A stretch of 64,000 nucleotides of DNA from Polycladomyces zharkentensis. GTDB lineage: Bacteria; Bacillota; Bacilli; Thermoactinomycetales; JIR-001. This document shows positions 7,924 to 17,796 of this stretch, piece by piece. The stretch's first letter is position 1; each line of letters begins with the position of its first letter. The notes beneath the pieces are model-generated. The model saw nothing but the letters and a program-made list of their open reading frames with translations. It did not search any database and was not told the DNA's origin. Where the stretch lies: contig NZ_JAFHAP010000001.1 of assembly GCF_016938855.1 (NCBI RefSeq), positions 119,501-183,500 on the forward strand, read 5' to 3'. The position numbers and the translations under genes are program-made.

Positions 7924-9147
7924 TTAGACTTTTTTCACCAATGCACAGAGACGCTGGTAAAACTGCTTGGCCAGTTTTCTTCGATCGCCTTCACGGTCGA
8001 TGTAGCGACGACCGTTTTCTGCGATCTGTTCCAGTTTCTCACGGGAAAAGCTGCGCACTTGCGCCAGCGCTTTGGCCAAGCCCTCGGGATCTTCCGCCCC
8101 GCTGAACAACCCTACCTCATTTTTCTCCACGATTTCGCGCACTTCGCCGTCCACCGTGGTCACGATCGGTTTGCCGACAAACGTGTAGTCGAACAGCTTG
8201 TTGGGACGTGCCCCGCGGAAAATGTCGTTGTCCGCGAGCGAGATGATGCCACAATCCGCTGCAGCGATATAATCGAAGATCTCCGATTTGGGTACGGGGT
8301 CCAACAGATGGACGTTATCCAACTGTTCCTCTTCCTTGATTCGCTTCAATTTCTCCTTCTCCGGGCCGTCCCCGATCAACACGATGGAAATGCCGGGTTC
8401 CAGATGGCGTCCCGCCTTAACCACGTATTCCAGTGCGTTGGCCGGACCGTGCGCCCCCGAGTAGATGGCGACGAAATGATCCTCCGGCACCCCCATCTTC
8501 TTTCGGATTTCGCTTCTGCGGGACGGATCGGGTTCCCACGATCCCACCACGATCCCGTTGGGGATCAGCTCGATCTTGGCCGGATCAATGCCTTTGTCCG
8601 CGATAAACTTCCGCTGGTGTTCCGTCAACACAACGATATGATCAGCATGACGATACAAAAATGATTCCATCCACGTGAGCAGACGGACCACACGCGGATT
8701 TTTCAGCCCGCCCATCATGATCAACGAGTCCGGCCACAAATCGCGCACTTCCAGTACAAACGGGACACGCTTCACCTTGCTCAGCATCCATCCTGCAAAT
8801 GCCGTAAACAAATGCGGCGAAGAAGCCACGATCACATCCGGGCGCCGTTTGAACAATCCCGTGAGGAAAAAGAGTGCGGCAAAGCTGCCCATATTCAGGA
8901 TCCGACGCACGTCATTCGTCTTGTGCGGAAACGACCACAACCACTGAAAATGGAGACCGGGAACATGCGGAATGGCCCGTTTTTCCTCTGGCGTGATAAA
9001 CGTACGGCGCGGATGAACAAAACGGGATAACCACAAGGTGACCTCTGCTCCGTCTCCGATCGCCCATTCTCGTGCCAGCTCATAATGCCGGGTAATCCCG
9101 GCAATGTTCGGCGGTACTGCGTAGTGGTTCGCCAACCAGATTCGCAC
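7924..9147 (-). CDS. Glycosyltransferase, GT4 family (WbuB-like)
   Basis: A 407-residue GT-B fold enzyme, last gene of the polysaccharide operon. The N-terminal half has the acceptor-side pattern (NIAGITRHYELAREWA, WPDSLIMMGGL). The C-terminal half has YSGAHGPANALEYVV, an IGDGPEK motif and the donor-site segment IISLADNDIFRGARPNKLFDY. This layout is typical of WbuB/WcaL-type retaining transferases that add an N-acetylated amino sugar to a lipid-linked acceptor. Which sugar is added is not deducible. It lies 14 bases after the preceding glycosyltransferase gene. Confidence 0.85.
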   Translation of the reverse strand: MRIWLANHYAVPPNIAGITRHYELAREWAIGDGAEVTLWLSRFVHPRRTFITPEEKRAIPHVPGLHFQWLWSFPHKTNDVRRILNMGSFAALFFLTGLFKRRPDVIVASSPHLFTAFAGWMLSKVKRVPFVLEVRDLWPDSLIMMGGLKNPRVVRLLTWMESFLYRHADHIVVLTEHQRKFIADKGIDPAKIELIPNGIVVGSWEPDPSRRSEIRKKMGVPEDHFVAIYSGAHGPANALEYVVKAGRHLEPGISIVLIGDGPEKEKLKRIKEEEQLDNVHLLDPVPKSEIFDYIAAADCGIISLADNDIFRGARPNKLFDYTFVGKPIVTTVDGEVREIVEKNEVGLFSGAEDPEGLAKALAQVRSFSREKLEQIAENGRRYIDREGDRRKLAKQFYQRLCALVKKV

Positions 9148-9161
9148 TGCCTCTCACTTCC

Positions 9162-10277
9162 TTAAGCAAGCTCCTGATACAGTTGCAACAGTTTTTGCTC
9201 TTCCACTTGCCAGTTGTATACTTCCTCGTGCGCCCGCCGACCGTTTTCTCCCATCTCCCGTCGTTTCGCCTCATCCGACAGGAGCGTCGCCACTTTTTCC
9301 GCCATTTCTTCGGGATTGAGCGGATTGACCAGATATCCGCACCGGCTGCCCTCCACAATCTCCCGCCATAGCGGAAAATCGGTGGCGATCACCGGCAGTC
9401 CGGCGGCCATGTACTCAAACATTTTAATCGGCAGGGATTCACGGTAGTTTTCCACCGGATGGAGGCAAACCAGCCCCACCTTCCCTTTCATCAGCCACTG
9501 CTGCACTTCCTCAAACGGAATGCGACCGTGCAGGTACACCCGTTTGGCGGCCAGCGACTCGCGATCCTGATCTTCCGGCGCGATGTGCTGAAGCGGTCCG
9601 ATCAGGTGCAGTTCGGCGTTCAGCTCTTTCGGCAGGTGATCCATCATCGCGATCATCTCGCGGTATCCTCTGAGATAGGAGATGCCACCCACATACAGCA
9701 CCCGGTTGACACCGTCTTCCTCTGCGCTCCGCTCCAAACGCGGCAGCGGCAACGGGTAGTTTTTAATCACCTGGACGCGGCGGACCCCCGCACCCGCAAA
9801 CTTGTCTCGGATCGACTCCGTTGCCGTCACCACGGCGGGCAGACGACGGGCCAATCCTTTTTCCACCTTGTGCACCACCCGTGAGACGATGCCACGGATC
9901 TTCGCCGGAATCCAGGGCTTGGTGTGGATCTGTTTGGGCAGATCCTCATGAGCGTCGTAAATGACGGGAACCCCCGTCAGCCAATGGATCAGCGCTCCCC
10001 ATGGCAACAGTTCGGGGTCGTGAAAATGATACAAATCGGCCCGGCTTCTCATCGCCCGCCGAAACAACGTCCACCCGGCCGCCAGCCGGTGGAGTTTGCT
10101 CTTGTGCGGCGGAATCCCTTTGATGCGAACTCCTTGTTCCGTACGCTCCTCAAAATCGGCAATCGCATGAAGTTCCACGTCATACCCCGCCCGGGCAAGC
10201 GATACCGCCTGTTTGTGAAAGATGCGGGAATCGTTGTACCCGTGCACGGAGCTGAAAATCATCACCTTTTTGGCCAT
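9162..10277 (-). CDS. Glycosyltransferase, GT4 family
   Basis: A 371-residue GT-B glycosyltransferase starting MAKKVMIFSSVHGYNDSRI. The acceptor domain has HFHDPELLPWG and YDAHEDLPKQ. The nucleotide-sugar domain has YVGGISYLRGYREMI and the family motif PIKMFEYMAAGLPVIATDF with its conserved Glu. The start at 10277 follows GAGGGG; the longer ORF upstream has no such site. It probably adds one sugar of the repeating unit on the cytoplasmic side of the membrane. Donor and linkage are unknown. Confidence 0.85.
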   Translation of the reverse strand: MAKKVMIFSSVHGYNDSRIFHKQAVSLARAGYDVELHAIADFEERTEQGVRIKGIPPHKSKLHRLAAGWTLFRRAMRSRADLYHFHDPELLPWGALIHWLTGVPVIYDAHEDLPKQIHTKPWIPAKIRGIVSRVVHKVEKGLARRLPAVVTATESIRDKFAGAGVRRVQVIKNYPLPLPRLERSAEEDGVNRVLYVGGISYLRGYREMIAMMDHLPKELNAELHLIGPLQHIAPEDQDRESLAAKRVYLHGRIPFEEVQQWLMKGKVGLVCLHPVENYRESLPIKMFEYMAAGLPVIATDFPLWREIVEGSRCGYLVNPLNPEEMAEKVATLLSDEAKRREMGENGRRAHEEVYNWQVEEQKLLQLYQELA

Positions 10278-10464
10278 CGACATCCCCTCTCGGCCTAAAA
10301 ACCCGCATTCATGCGGCTCTCCGGAAAAGATTGTCCTTCCTGCCGGGTAACGGTTGTATCCGGGTAACTTTTTTCCCAATCGCTATTGTGACATCCGCGT
10401 CGGAAGGTTACTCTCCGGAAACAGGTCACCTTTCTTCGTTCACGATGTCGACCCACAATCGGGG

Positions 10465-11880
10465 TCAGCTGTTGACGGCGGTCGCTTCCGGCTCCCGTTC
10501 GGCCTTTTTCCGTTGATGTTCACCGAGCACGACCACAGCCAACGCCACCCCGTAGGAAATCCACATCGGGGTGAAATGGATGCAGCTGCTGGGTGCCACC
10601 CCGCCGATAAAGAAGCCGGTCAGCGACAACAGGCTGGACAACGCTCCCCAACGGATGAGCGGTGATACATGGGGAGAACGTTTGATGCTGGCCAACCGCC
10701 ACAACCGACGCAACAGGCCGAAATAGAGCACCATATACATAACGAAAATCAATACGCCGAAGTCGACGAGCACTTCCGCCCACCAGTTGTGAATGTTGAC
10801 TTTGTTGATGCCTTTGCCCAAATTGGTTTCATTGTGGGCTTCCACATTGCCGGCTCCGACGCCCATATAATTGCTTTCCTGCAGGTAGTGCAGTCCGTAC
10901 AGCAGGAGGTTTTTGCGCACGGTGATGCTGGTGCCGCCCGTTCCTTCCCCTGCTTCGATACCTTCCTGATCGGCCGGGACCTTCCAATCTCCCTTCAGAT
11001 CGAGGAAGATGCCGAATGTGCTGGCCAATTTGGCCCGCGCGCTGTTCTTTCCTCCGGCGATCAAGGTGGCGTTCAACAGCCCGACGATCAGGACAATGGA
11101 GAGAAATACGCCCAATCCCCGCAGGAAGTTTTTCTTCAGCTTTTCCCGGTCCACCGTGAACGGTAACGAGACGGCCCACATCAACAGGATGAGCGGCAAG
11201 GCCATCATCGTGTTGGAACGGGAGCCGGTCGCCAACAGGCAATACAAGGCGAAAATGACAGTGATATACGTCAGCACCTTGGTACGGCGGGTCGACTTGA
11301 ACATGTACAGCGCCGTCCCGATAAACGGCAGGGCCAGCGTAATCGCCGTGGCCAGATCGTTTTGGTTTTTAAAAACGGAAGTGATGTTGGGCGCGTCACT
11401 CAACCAATAACGGGAAGACGGCAAATGGAAAAAGGTGATCGATTCAAAAAAACCGAAGGCCACAATGGCGAAAAACACCCAAAACAGCGTGCGCATCGTC
11501 TGCCAGAACTGCTTCTCCTTCTTGGCGAAGAAGGGGAACGACAAACAGAGAAGCGTCATCATCGACAGGAACGTGAGATACTTGATCCCTTTTTCGAGGT
11601 CGATCACCCATGTCAGGGAAATGGCGGCATAGGCCACCCAAAAGGCGAAAAACGCCCAGTACCAGCGAATGCGGTACATATGGGAGGCTTCAATGCTTTT
11701 GTCGTTGACCCAGCGCAAGATCAACGCCACCGCCAGGGCAAAGAAAGCGACGCGGAAAAACGTCAGCTTGAATACAACGAGCTTGACCCCCAACGTGGGG
11801 CCGAGCAAAGCAAACGCGATCATCGCGTAAAACAGCTTTTCCAGCCACTGTTGTCTCGGTAACATCAGTGAACTCAACAT
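10465..11880 (-). CDS. O-antigen ligase / polymerase family membrane protein (Wzy/WaaL-like)
   Basis: A 471-residue protein with about 11-12 hydrophobic segments and a large outside loop (residues ~290-365). In this fold family, polymerases (Wzy) and ligases (WaaL) join lipid-linked oligosaccharides outside the membrane. The visible SNTMMALPLILL, ESNYMGVGAGN and HNWWAEVLVDFGV segments (the last with the loop His) match the family. It follows the flippase with stop and start almost touching (ATG at 11880, flippase stop at 11883), so the two are coupled. In this operon a polymerase role is more likely than a ligase role. Confidence 0.8.
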   Translation of the reverse strand: MLSSLMLPRQQWLEKLFYAMIAFALLGPTLGVKLVVFKLTFFRVAFFALAVALILRWVNDKSIEASHMYRIRWYWAFFAFWVAYAAISLTWVIDLEKGIKYLTFLSMMTLLCLSFPFFAKKEKQFWQTMRTLFWVFFAIVAFGFFESITFFHLPSSRYWLSDAPNITSVFKNQNDLATAITLALPFIGTALYMFKSTRRTKVLTYITVIFALYCLLATGSRSNTMMALPLILLMWAVSLPFTVDREKLKKNFLRGLGVFLSIVLIVGLLNATLIAGGKNSARAKLASTFGIFLDLKGDWKVPADQEGIEAGEGTGGTSITVRKNLLLYGLHYLQESNYMGVGAGNVEAHNETNLGKGINKVNIHNWWAEVLVDFGVLIFVMYMVLYFGLLRRLWRLASIKRSPHVSPLIRWGALSSLLSLTGFFIGGVAPSSCIHFTPMWISYGVALAVVVLGEHQRKKAEREPEATAVNS

Positions 11881-11882
11881 CC

Positions 11883-13340
11883 TCACCTTTTCTGTCCGAT
11901 TTTGGGCATCATCCGGAACAAGACAGGCAACGAACGCAGCCGGAATACGCCCGTGATGAAGACCGCCGCGATATTGACCAGTGTCGCGACCACATAATAC
12001 ACCCATTTGTCTTGCCAATCATGCACTTGAATCCAAGTGATCCCGATCATCGTCACCAGGTACACCGCCAAAAACGCCAACATGGACGGCATGCGAAAAG
12101 CAACCGGATATACCTGTTGTGCTTTGCGATGAATCAGCAGGACGACGAACAGATACGTGACGACGGTCATCGCTGCCGTTCCCCAGTTGCCGTACAACGG
12201 AACAAGGATGAAATTACCGATGAAGTACAAAACTGCGGCCATGATGAAGACCTGTGAAATCGTGCGCGTTTTCTTCTGGATCAGCAAACCGACACCGACG
12301 ATTAAGTGCAGGGTGTTGAGCACCGTACCGAACGACAACATCCAAACATAGGGGTAAGCGGACCAGTATTCGGGTTTCCCCGTCGTCCATTGGATCAGGG
12401 GCTGGATGATGAATTCCAATCCCAAAATGAAGAAGGCACCGACAACCAAAAACGCCCTGGCTACAAAGCTGTAAATGCGGGGTGCATCCTCCCTTTCCTT
12501 GATGGACATCGCAAACGGGCGCCACGCCAACTGGAACGCGGATGTCACCAATGCCACCATCGTGGCGAAGCGGAACGCAACCCCGTAGATCCCGGCCTCA
12601 CTTTCCGACACCATATGGTAGATCATGGGCCGGCTCATCGCATTCATCACCCAAAACGCCAGCATGGTCGGCAACAACGGAGCCCCGTAACGCAGCAAGT
12701 TGACCAAGTGCTTTTTCTTTACGCGCCAAGTGAATTCCCGGCGAAAGAGAAAAACGAGAATGGCCGCCACTGCAAGTTGCCCCACCAACTGGCCGACAAA
12801 GATACCGCGTACACCGCCTTTGCCGTAGACCAAGAAGATCATGCTGAGCAGGTTGGAACCGATCACGTAACTCATGCTCATGATGTTGAACAGCCATACG
12901 CGCCGGTTATACCGGGCCAGCGCCAGCGTATGCTGGATGACGATCGCGCCCACCGTCGCAGCGATCGCAATCGCCATGACATCCGCGTACGGCTTGTTGT
13001 AGAGCAAACGGCTGAGCGGATCGCCGAACAACAGGGTGACGAGCAGGAACAAAGCACAGATCCCGCTGCTGAACAGCACGGTTGCGGTAAAGTAGCTCCT
13101 TTTTTCCTGCTCATCCTTGGCATCGAAGTAATAAAACGCCAAGGCGGCGTCCATACCCAACACGCTCAGGTACGTGACCACCAATGTCAGAGTGTTGGTG
13201 AGATCCCAGTCCCCATACTGCGCGGAATGCAAATGCCGCGTCATGATCGGGAGCAACAGGAATGCCACCATTTTGTTTCCCATAGTGGCGATGGCGAACG
13301 AAGCGGAATCGGAGAAGAGCTGTTTCAGCTTGTTTCGCAT
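11883..13340 (-). CDS. Polysaccharide flippase (Wzx / MATE-like)
   Basis: A 485-residue integral membrane protein with about 14 predicted spans, matching Wzx-type exporters that flip undecaprenyl-linked repeat units across the membrane. It starts MRNKLKQLFSDSASFAIATMGNKMVAF, which is the usual N-terminus of this family (short basic stretch, then the first span). It lies 23 bases after the acetyltransferase and is coupled to the polymerase. Together with a priming transferase and a Wzy-like polymerase it defines a Wzx/Wzy-type assembly route. Confidence 0.85.
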   Translation of the reverse strand: MRNKLKQLFSDSASFAIATMGNKMVAFLLLPIMTRHLHSAQYGDWDLTNTLTLVVTYLSVLGMDAALAFYYFDAKDEQEKRSYFTATVLFSSGICALFLLVTLLFGDPLSRLLYNKPYADVMAIAIAATVGAIVIQHTLALARYNRRVWLFNIMSMSYVIGSNLLSMIFLVYGKGGVRGIFVGQLVGQLAVAAILVFLFRREFTWRVKKKHLVNLLRYGAPLLPTMLAFWVMNAMSRPMIYHMVSESEAGIYGVAFRFATMVALVTSAFQLAWRPFAMSIKEREDAPRIYSFVARAFLVVGAFFILGLEFIIQPLIQWTTGKPEYWSAYPYVWMLSFGTVLNTLHLIVGVGLLIQKKTRTISQVFIMAAVLYFIGNFILVPLYGNWGTAAMTVVTYLFVVLLIHRKAQQVYPVAFRMPSMLAFLAVYLVTMIGITWIQVHDWQDKWVYYVVATLVNIAAVFITGVFRLRSLPVLFRMMPKIGQKR

Positions 13341-13363
13341 GGTTTACACCTAGATTCTCTCTC

Positions 13364-14110
13364 TTATTCTTGGTTTTCCAGCTTCTCACGGTCGGGAACG
13401 TCCCGCAACGGTTTGGCCGGAACGCCGACGTACAGTTTTGCCGGTTCGGTGTCACGGTGGATCAGCGCGCCCGCCGCGACGAAACTCTCTTCTGCCACGG
13501 TGACGCCGGGGAGCAAGATGGAACCGCCGCCGACACGGGCACCGCGTTTGACGTACGGTCCTTTGACGAACTTGAACCGTTCCTTGGTCCGGCCCATGAA
13601 ATTGTCGTTGGTCGTGGTCACCGTCGGTGCGATGAACACATGGTCCTCCAAAGTGGTGTAAGCGGTGATATAGGCGTTGGTTTGAATCTTGGTATATTCG
13701 CCGATCTTCACCTGGTTTTCCACGGCCACACCCCGGCCGATGACGACATTCCGTCCGATCTCGCATTTCTCGCGTACGGACGCCAAGTCGCCGATCATGA
13801 CCTCATCCCCAAAGATGCTGCCGCGATACAACACCACATTGGCTCCGATGTTGCATCCATCGCCCAAGCGGAGCGGCGGCAATTCCGCGTCCACCTTTAC
13901 CGTACTGGTCTTGGCCGGTTTGGGCCAACGGCCGATCACACTGTTGTCGGCGATGGAGACATTGTTCCCCACAACGGTGCCGGCGTGAATGGTCACATTG
14001 TTGCCGATCACCACATTGTCGCCAATCACAACGTCTTCTTCGATGACCGAAAAATGGCCGATTTTCACGTTGTCGCCCAGTTGAACGGAATCGTGAATAT
14101 AATGGTTCAT
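13364..14110 (-). CDS. Hexapeptide-repeat N-acetyltransferase (WbpD-like)
   Basis: A 248-residue left-handed beta-helix acyltransferase. It consists almost wholly of [LIV]-G-x4 repeats (VKIGHFSVIEEDVVIGDNVV and so on) and ends with the usual GVPAKPLRDV segment. In the Wbp pathway this enzyme uses acetyl-CoA to N-acetylate the 3-amino group of UDP-GlcNAc3NA. It is longer than typical WbpD (about 190 residues) because of additional N-terminal repeats. The ATG at 14110 follows GAGGGG. It lies directly after the 6-dehydrogenase and among the 3-dehydrogenase and 3-aminotransferase genes, which supports the role. Confidence 0.8.
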   Translation of the reverse strand: MNHYIHDSVQLGDNVKIGHFSVIEEDVVIGDNVVIGNNVTIHAGTVVGNNVSIADNSVIGRWPKPAKTSTVKVDAELPPLRLGDGCNIGANVVLYRGSIFGDEVMIGDLASVREKCEIGRNVVIGRGVAVENQVKIGEYTKIQTNAYITAYTTLEDHVFIAPTVTTTNDNFMGRTKERFKFVKGPYVKRGARVGGGSILLPGVTVAEESFVAAGALIHRDTEPAKLYVGVPAKPLRDVPDREKLENQE

Positions 14111-14120
14111 GGCGTTCCCC

Positions 14121-15434
14121 TCATAATTTTTCATAGTCCGCACGAATCTCTTTCACGTCTTTCAACGCATTGCGCGTATCGAAGATGACTTTCGCCTTGT
14201 CGGCGATCATCTGATAATCGTAAACGCTGTGATCCGTTGTGATCAGTACGAGATCCGCCTGTTCCACCAATTCCGGTGTCAGTTCCTCGCTCTTGTATTC
14301 CTTGCCGTTCAGCGTGAACGTCGGCACGTGCGGCTCGTTGATCTTCAGGTTGGCACCATTTTTCTCCATCAGCTGGATAATATCCAGCACCGGGGAATCA
14401 CGCAGGTCGTCGATGTCTTTCTTGTAAGCCACACCCAGGATCAGCACTTTGGCTCCGTTGAGCGCCTTGCCGTATCGGTTGAGAATCTTCATGCTGCGCT
14501 CCACCACGAATTCGGGCATGTAGTTGTTGATCTCGCCGGCCAGCTCGATCAAGCGGGTGTGGTACTTGTATTCCCGCGCTTTCCAAGTCAGGTAAAACGG
14601 GTCGATCGGAATGCAGTGCCCGCCGAGACCCGGTCCCGGATAGAAAGCCATAAACCCGTACGGCTTCGTTTTGGCCGCATCGATCACTTCCCAAATATCA
14701 ATGCCCATCCGGTTGCACAAAATGGCCATCTCGTTGGCCAAGGCGATGTTGATGTGACGGAAGGTGTTTTCCAAGATTTTTTCCATCTCCGCCACCCGCG
14801 GGCTGGACACCTCGTGCACTTCCCCTTCCAACACCGCACGGTATAATGCCGCGGCCACCTTGGTGCATTCCGGTGTCACACCCCCGACCACTTTCGGTGT
14901 GTTTTTGGTGTTGTACACCTTGTTGCCGGGGTCCACCCGCTCCGGCGAATAGGCCAGGAAGAAGTCTTTGCCCACTTTGAGGCCCGTCTCTTCCAGGATC
15001 GGCTGAACCACTTCCTCGGTTGTGCCCGGATATGTCGTGCTTTCCAATACCACCAGCATTCCTTTGTGAAGGCGCTTGGCGATGGAACGGGCGGAACCTT
15101 CCACATAGGAGGTGTTGGGTTGCTGATATTTATCCAAGGGTGTCGGCACACAGATGGCCACCGCGTCCACGTCCTTGATGTAATCATAATCGGTGGTGGC
15201 GCTCAGACGACCTTCCCGAACGATTTGGACCAGCTCTTCGTCCACCACGTCACCAATATAGTTGATCCCTTGGTTGACCATGTCCACCCGTTTTTGTTGT
15301 ACGTCAAACCCAATGACGCGATAACCCGCTTTTGCTTTTTCCACGGCCAGCGGCAGGCCGACGTAACCCAGACCGACCACACCGATGACCGCCGTTTTGT
15401 CTTCGATTTTTTGAAGCAGCGTTTTGTTTTCCAC
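14121..15434 (-). CDS. UDP-N-acetylglucosamine/mannosamine 6-dehydrogenase (WbpA/WecC family)
   Basis: A 437-residue nucleotide-sugar dehydrogenase that oxidises C6 of a UDP-HexNAc to the uronic acid with two NAD+. The NAD site GLGYVGLPLA is at residues ~20-29 and CVPTPLDKYQQPN is in the middle. The catalytic Cys lies in GPGLGGHCIPIDPFYL. Length equals the WbpA type. UDP-GlcNAc is the probable substrate because the 3-dehydrogenase, aminotransferase and acetyltransferase needed to make UDP-GlcNAc3NAcA flank it. UDP-ManNAc, as for WecC, is the alternative. Confidence 0.88.
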   Translation of the reverse strand: MENKTLLQKIEDKTAVIGVVGLGYVGLPLAVEKAKAGYRVIGFDVQQKRVDMVNQGINYIGDVVDEELVQIVREGRLSATTDYDYIKDVDAVAICVPTPLDKYQQPNTSYVEGSARSIAKRLHKGMLVVLESTTYPGTTEEVVQPILEETGLKVGKDFFLAYSPERVDPGNKVYNTKNTPKVVGGVTPECTKVAAALYRAVLEGEVHEVSSPRVAEMEKILENTFRHINIALANEMAILCNRMGIDIWEVIDAAKTKPYGFMAFYPGPGLGGHCIPIDPFYLTWKAREYKYHTRLIELAGEINNYMPEFVVERSMKILNRYGKALNGAKVLILGVAYKKDIDDLRDSPVLDIIQLMEKNGANLKINEPHVPTFTLNGKEYKSEELTPELVEQADLVLITTDHSVYDYQMIADKAKVIFDTRNALKDVKEIRADYEKL

Positions 15435-15453
15435 GATCCTTCATCCCTTTTGA

Positions 15454-16563
15454 TCATGAATTGTAGAAGCTTTTCACCGCATCCGCGATCAGACGGACGT
15501 TTTCATCGGACAACTCCGGATAACACGGCAGGGCCATCGTGCGGGTGCACAGTTCTTCCGCCACCGGCAGACTGCCTTTGCCGTACTCCAGATCTTTGTA
15601 CACTTCCTGATGGTGCAACGGTACCGGATAATAGACTCCCGTAGCGATGCCTTTTTCTTTCAGATATTGGATAAGACCGTCACGGTTTTCCGCCTGGATG
15701 ATGTACAAATGATAGATGTGTTTGCGATCATCGGCCGCATACGGCGTCACTACCGGCGTATCTTTCAACAGTTCGTCGTACAGCGCGGCTTTTTGGCGGC
15801 GCGCTTCGTTCCATTCATTCAGATAACGCAGTTTTACGCGCAGAATGGCCGCCTGCAATTCATCCAAGCGACTGTTGTAGCCGATTGTGTTGTTGTAGTA
15901 CTTGGATTTCTCACTTTTTCCGTGTACGCGAAGACTGCGCAGTTTTCGGTCCAGCGATTCGTCGTTGGTCACGATCATTCCGCCGTCTCCGTAACCGCCC
16001 AGGTTTTTGGTCGGGAAGAAGGAATAGCACGCCGCATGACCGAAGGAACCCACCCGGCGTCCTTTGTATTCCGAACCGATCGCTTGACAGGCGTCCTCAA
16101 TCACGTAGAGATCGTGTTCCCGGGCGATTTCCATGATCTCGTCCATATCGGCCGGTTGCCCGAAGATGTGAACCGGAATGATCGCTTTGGTCCGATCGGT
16201 GATTTTTTCCCGCACTTTGGCCGGATCGAGATTGTACGTTTTCGGGTCGACATCGGCAAACACCGGAGTCGCACCCACGCGGGAAATACACTCCGCGCTG
16301 GCAAAGAAGGTAAACGGCGAGGTGATTACCTCATCCCCCTGCCCGATTCCCAGCGCGTCCAGCGTCAGCACCAGCGCATCCGTACCGTTGCCCACGCCGA
16401 TGCCGTATTTGGCTTGGCTGAACGCAGCCACTTCCTCTTCCAACTTTTTCACTTCCGGTCCGAGAATGTAACGTCCCCCGTCCAGCACTTCATCCACCGC
16501 GCGCCGGACTTCTTCACGGATTTTGGCGTATTGTGCCTGCAAATCAAGCAAAGGGATATTCAT
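15454..16563 (-). CDS. PLP-dependent sugar 3-aminotransferase (DegT/DnrJ/EryC1 family, WbpE-like)
   Basis: A 369-residue aminotransferase. The PLP Schiff-base Lys lies in FFPTKNLGGYGDGG and the cofactor-phosphate region in GNGTDALVL. A conserved Asp (EDACQAIGSEYKGRR) binds the pyridine nitrogen. In the Wbp route it transaminates the 3-keto sugar made by the neighbouring Gfo/Idh enzyme, using glutamate. It lies 4 bases after that gene and 19 bases before the 6-dehydrogenase, so the three are one transcription unit. Confidence 0.87.
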   Translation of the reverse strand: MNIPLLDLQAQYAKIREEVRRAVDEVLDGGRYILGPEVKKLEEEVAAFSQAKYGIGVGNGTDALVLTLDALGIGQGDEVITSPFTFFASAECISRVGATPVFADVDPKTYNLDPAKVREKITDRTKAIIPVHIFGQPADMDEIMEIAREHDLYVIEDACQAIGSEYKGRRVGSFGHAACYSFFPTKNLGGYGDGGMIVTNDESLDRKLRSLRVHGKSEKSKYYNNTIGYNSRLDELQAAILRVKLRYLNEWNEARRQKAALYDELLKDTPVVTPYAADDRKHIYHLYIIQAENRDGLIQYLKEKGIATGVYYPVPLHHQEVYKDLEYGKGSLPVAEELCTRTMALPCYPELSDENVRLIADAVKSFYNS

Positions 16564-16567
16564 GGGT

Positions 16568-17611
16568 TTACCCCCGTTTCTTCTGATTTCGCTCCAATGT
16601 ATCCATTTTTACCGGTTGTCCCGTTTCGGCTGCGAGCTGACAGGCAATGACCAGGCTGAGCGCACGACGACCTTCCTCTCCGGAAACGATCGGCTTGCGC
16701 CCGGTTTGAATCGCTTCTGTCATGTCCTGGATAATGCACTGATGCCCCGGAATGCCGAACGGATCTTCTTCGATACGGGCAATCGTTTCATTCGATACCT
16801 CTTCCGGCTCGTTTTCAAACTTCCAAGTTTTGATCCAGTTGGCAGTCGGTCCGCCGATAACGGCCGTGCCTTTTTCGCCGAAAATGCTGAGGGATTCTTC
16901 CAGGTTACGCGGATAGATGGTGACTGCCGCCTCGATTACGCCCAAAGCGCCGTTTTTGAAACGGACGACAGAGACGGATGTATCCTCCGCTTCGATTTGG
17001 CGGATCCGCGTCGCTTGATACGATTGGACTTCGTCGACTTCGCCCATCATCCACAGCAACAGGTCCAGGTTGTGAATGGCCTGGTTCATCAGCACGCCGC
17101 CATCCATCGCTTTGGTTCCCCGCCACGGCGCCTGATCGTAATATGCTTGGTTTCGATTCCAGCGGACCGTCGCATTGGCATGGCCGATCTTGCCAAACGC
17201 ACCGGCATCCATTTTCTTGCGCAATTCGCGAATGGCCGGACGGAAACGGTTGGGATGAACCACCGCCATCAGGACGCCGTTTTTCTCACAAGCGTCAATC
17301 ATCCGGTCGGCATCTTCCAGCGTAAGCGCCATCGGCTTTTCCACCACAACGTGTTTCCCCGCTTCCGCCGCCTGAATCGTCAGATCGGGGTGCAGGCCGC
17401 TGGGCGTGCAGATGCAAACCGCGTCTATGTCCGGATTTTTGAGCATGTCTGCCAAATCGGTGTATCCTCGGACCCCGTCCGTTGCAAATGCCTGCAACCG
17501 CTCGGGGTTGGTATCACACACCGCCACCAATTGGGCATCATCCACCGCCGCGATCGCATCCACATGTTTTTTGGCAATGTGACCGCAGCCGACGATTCCA
17601 TAGCGTATCAC
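16568..17611 (-). CDS. Gfo/Idh/MocA sugar 3-dehydrogenase (WbpB-like)
   Basis: A 347-residue oxidoreductase with the N-terminal Rossmann motif GIVGCGHIAKKH and the family Lys in EKPMALTLEDAD. A C-terminal alpha/beta substrate domain contains GGVLMNQAIHNLDLLLW, whose HNLD carries the catalytic His. In the Wbp pathway this type oxidises C3 of UDP-GlcNAcA. It is the first gene after repeat B copy 2 and starts the wbpB-wbpE-wbpA-wbpD-like gene row. Family is certain, the exact substrate is inferred from neighbours. Confidence 0.83.
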   Translation of the reverse strand: MIRYGIVGCGHIAKKHVDAIAAVDDAQLVAVCDTNPERLQAFATDGVRGYTDLADMLKNPDIDAVCICTPSGLHPDLTIQAAEAGKHVVVEKPMALTLEDADRMIDACEKNGVLMAVVHPNRFRPAIRELRKKMDAGAFGKIGHANATVRWNRNQAYYDQAPWRGTKAMDGGVLMNQAIHNLDLLLWMMGEVDEVQSYQATRIRQIEAEDTSVSVVRFKNGALGVIEAAVTIYPRNLEESLSIFGEKGTAVIGGPTANWIKTWKFENEPEEVSNETIARIEEDPFGIPGHQCIIQDMTEAIQTGRKPIVSGEEGRRALSLVIACQLAAETGQPVKMDTLERNQKKRG

Positions 17612-17687
17612 GTAAATCCTCCTTTTCCCACCACCAGATCAAGATCCTGCCATTGCCCCATCGCGACATCCAATCTTTTCCTCGTTA

Positions 17688-17727
17688 TGTTACAGGAACA
17701 TTACAAAACCCATTTAACACTGTAACA
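17688..17727. promoter_or_regulatory. Inverted repeat upstream of the 3-dehydrogenase gene
   Basis: Perfect 8-bp arms TGTTACAG (17688-17695) and CTGTAACA (17720-17727) lie about 80 bases before the gene. A minus-strand TTGACA at 17757-17752 lies just upstream, though no strong -10 box follows at 17 bases (TCAACT). It could be an operator or an RNA hairpin. Confidence 0.35.
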
Positions 17728-17796
17728 TAGTTGACAATTTTTTTGTATCCCTGTCAAGAAAATATCACACATTCCCTCGACTAAATGGCTACTAAA

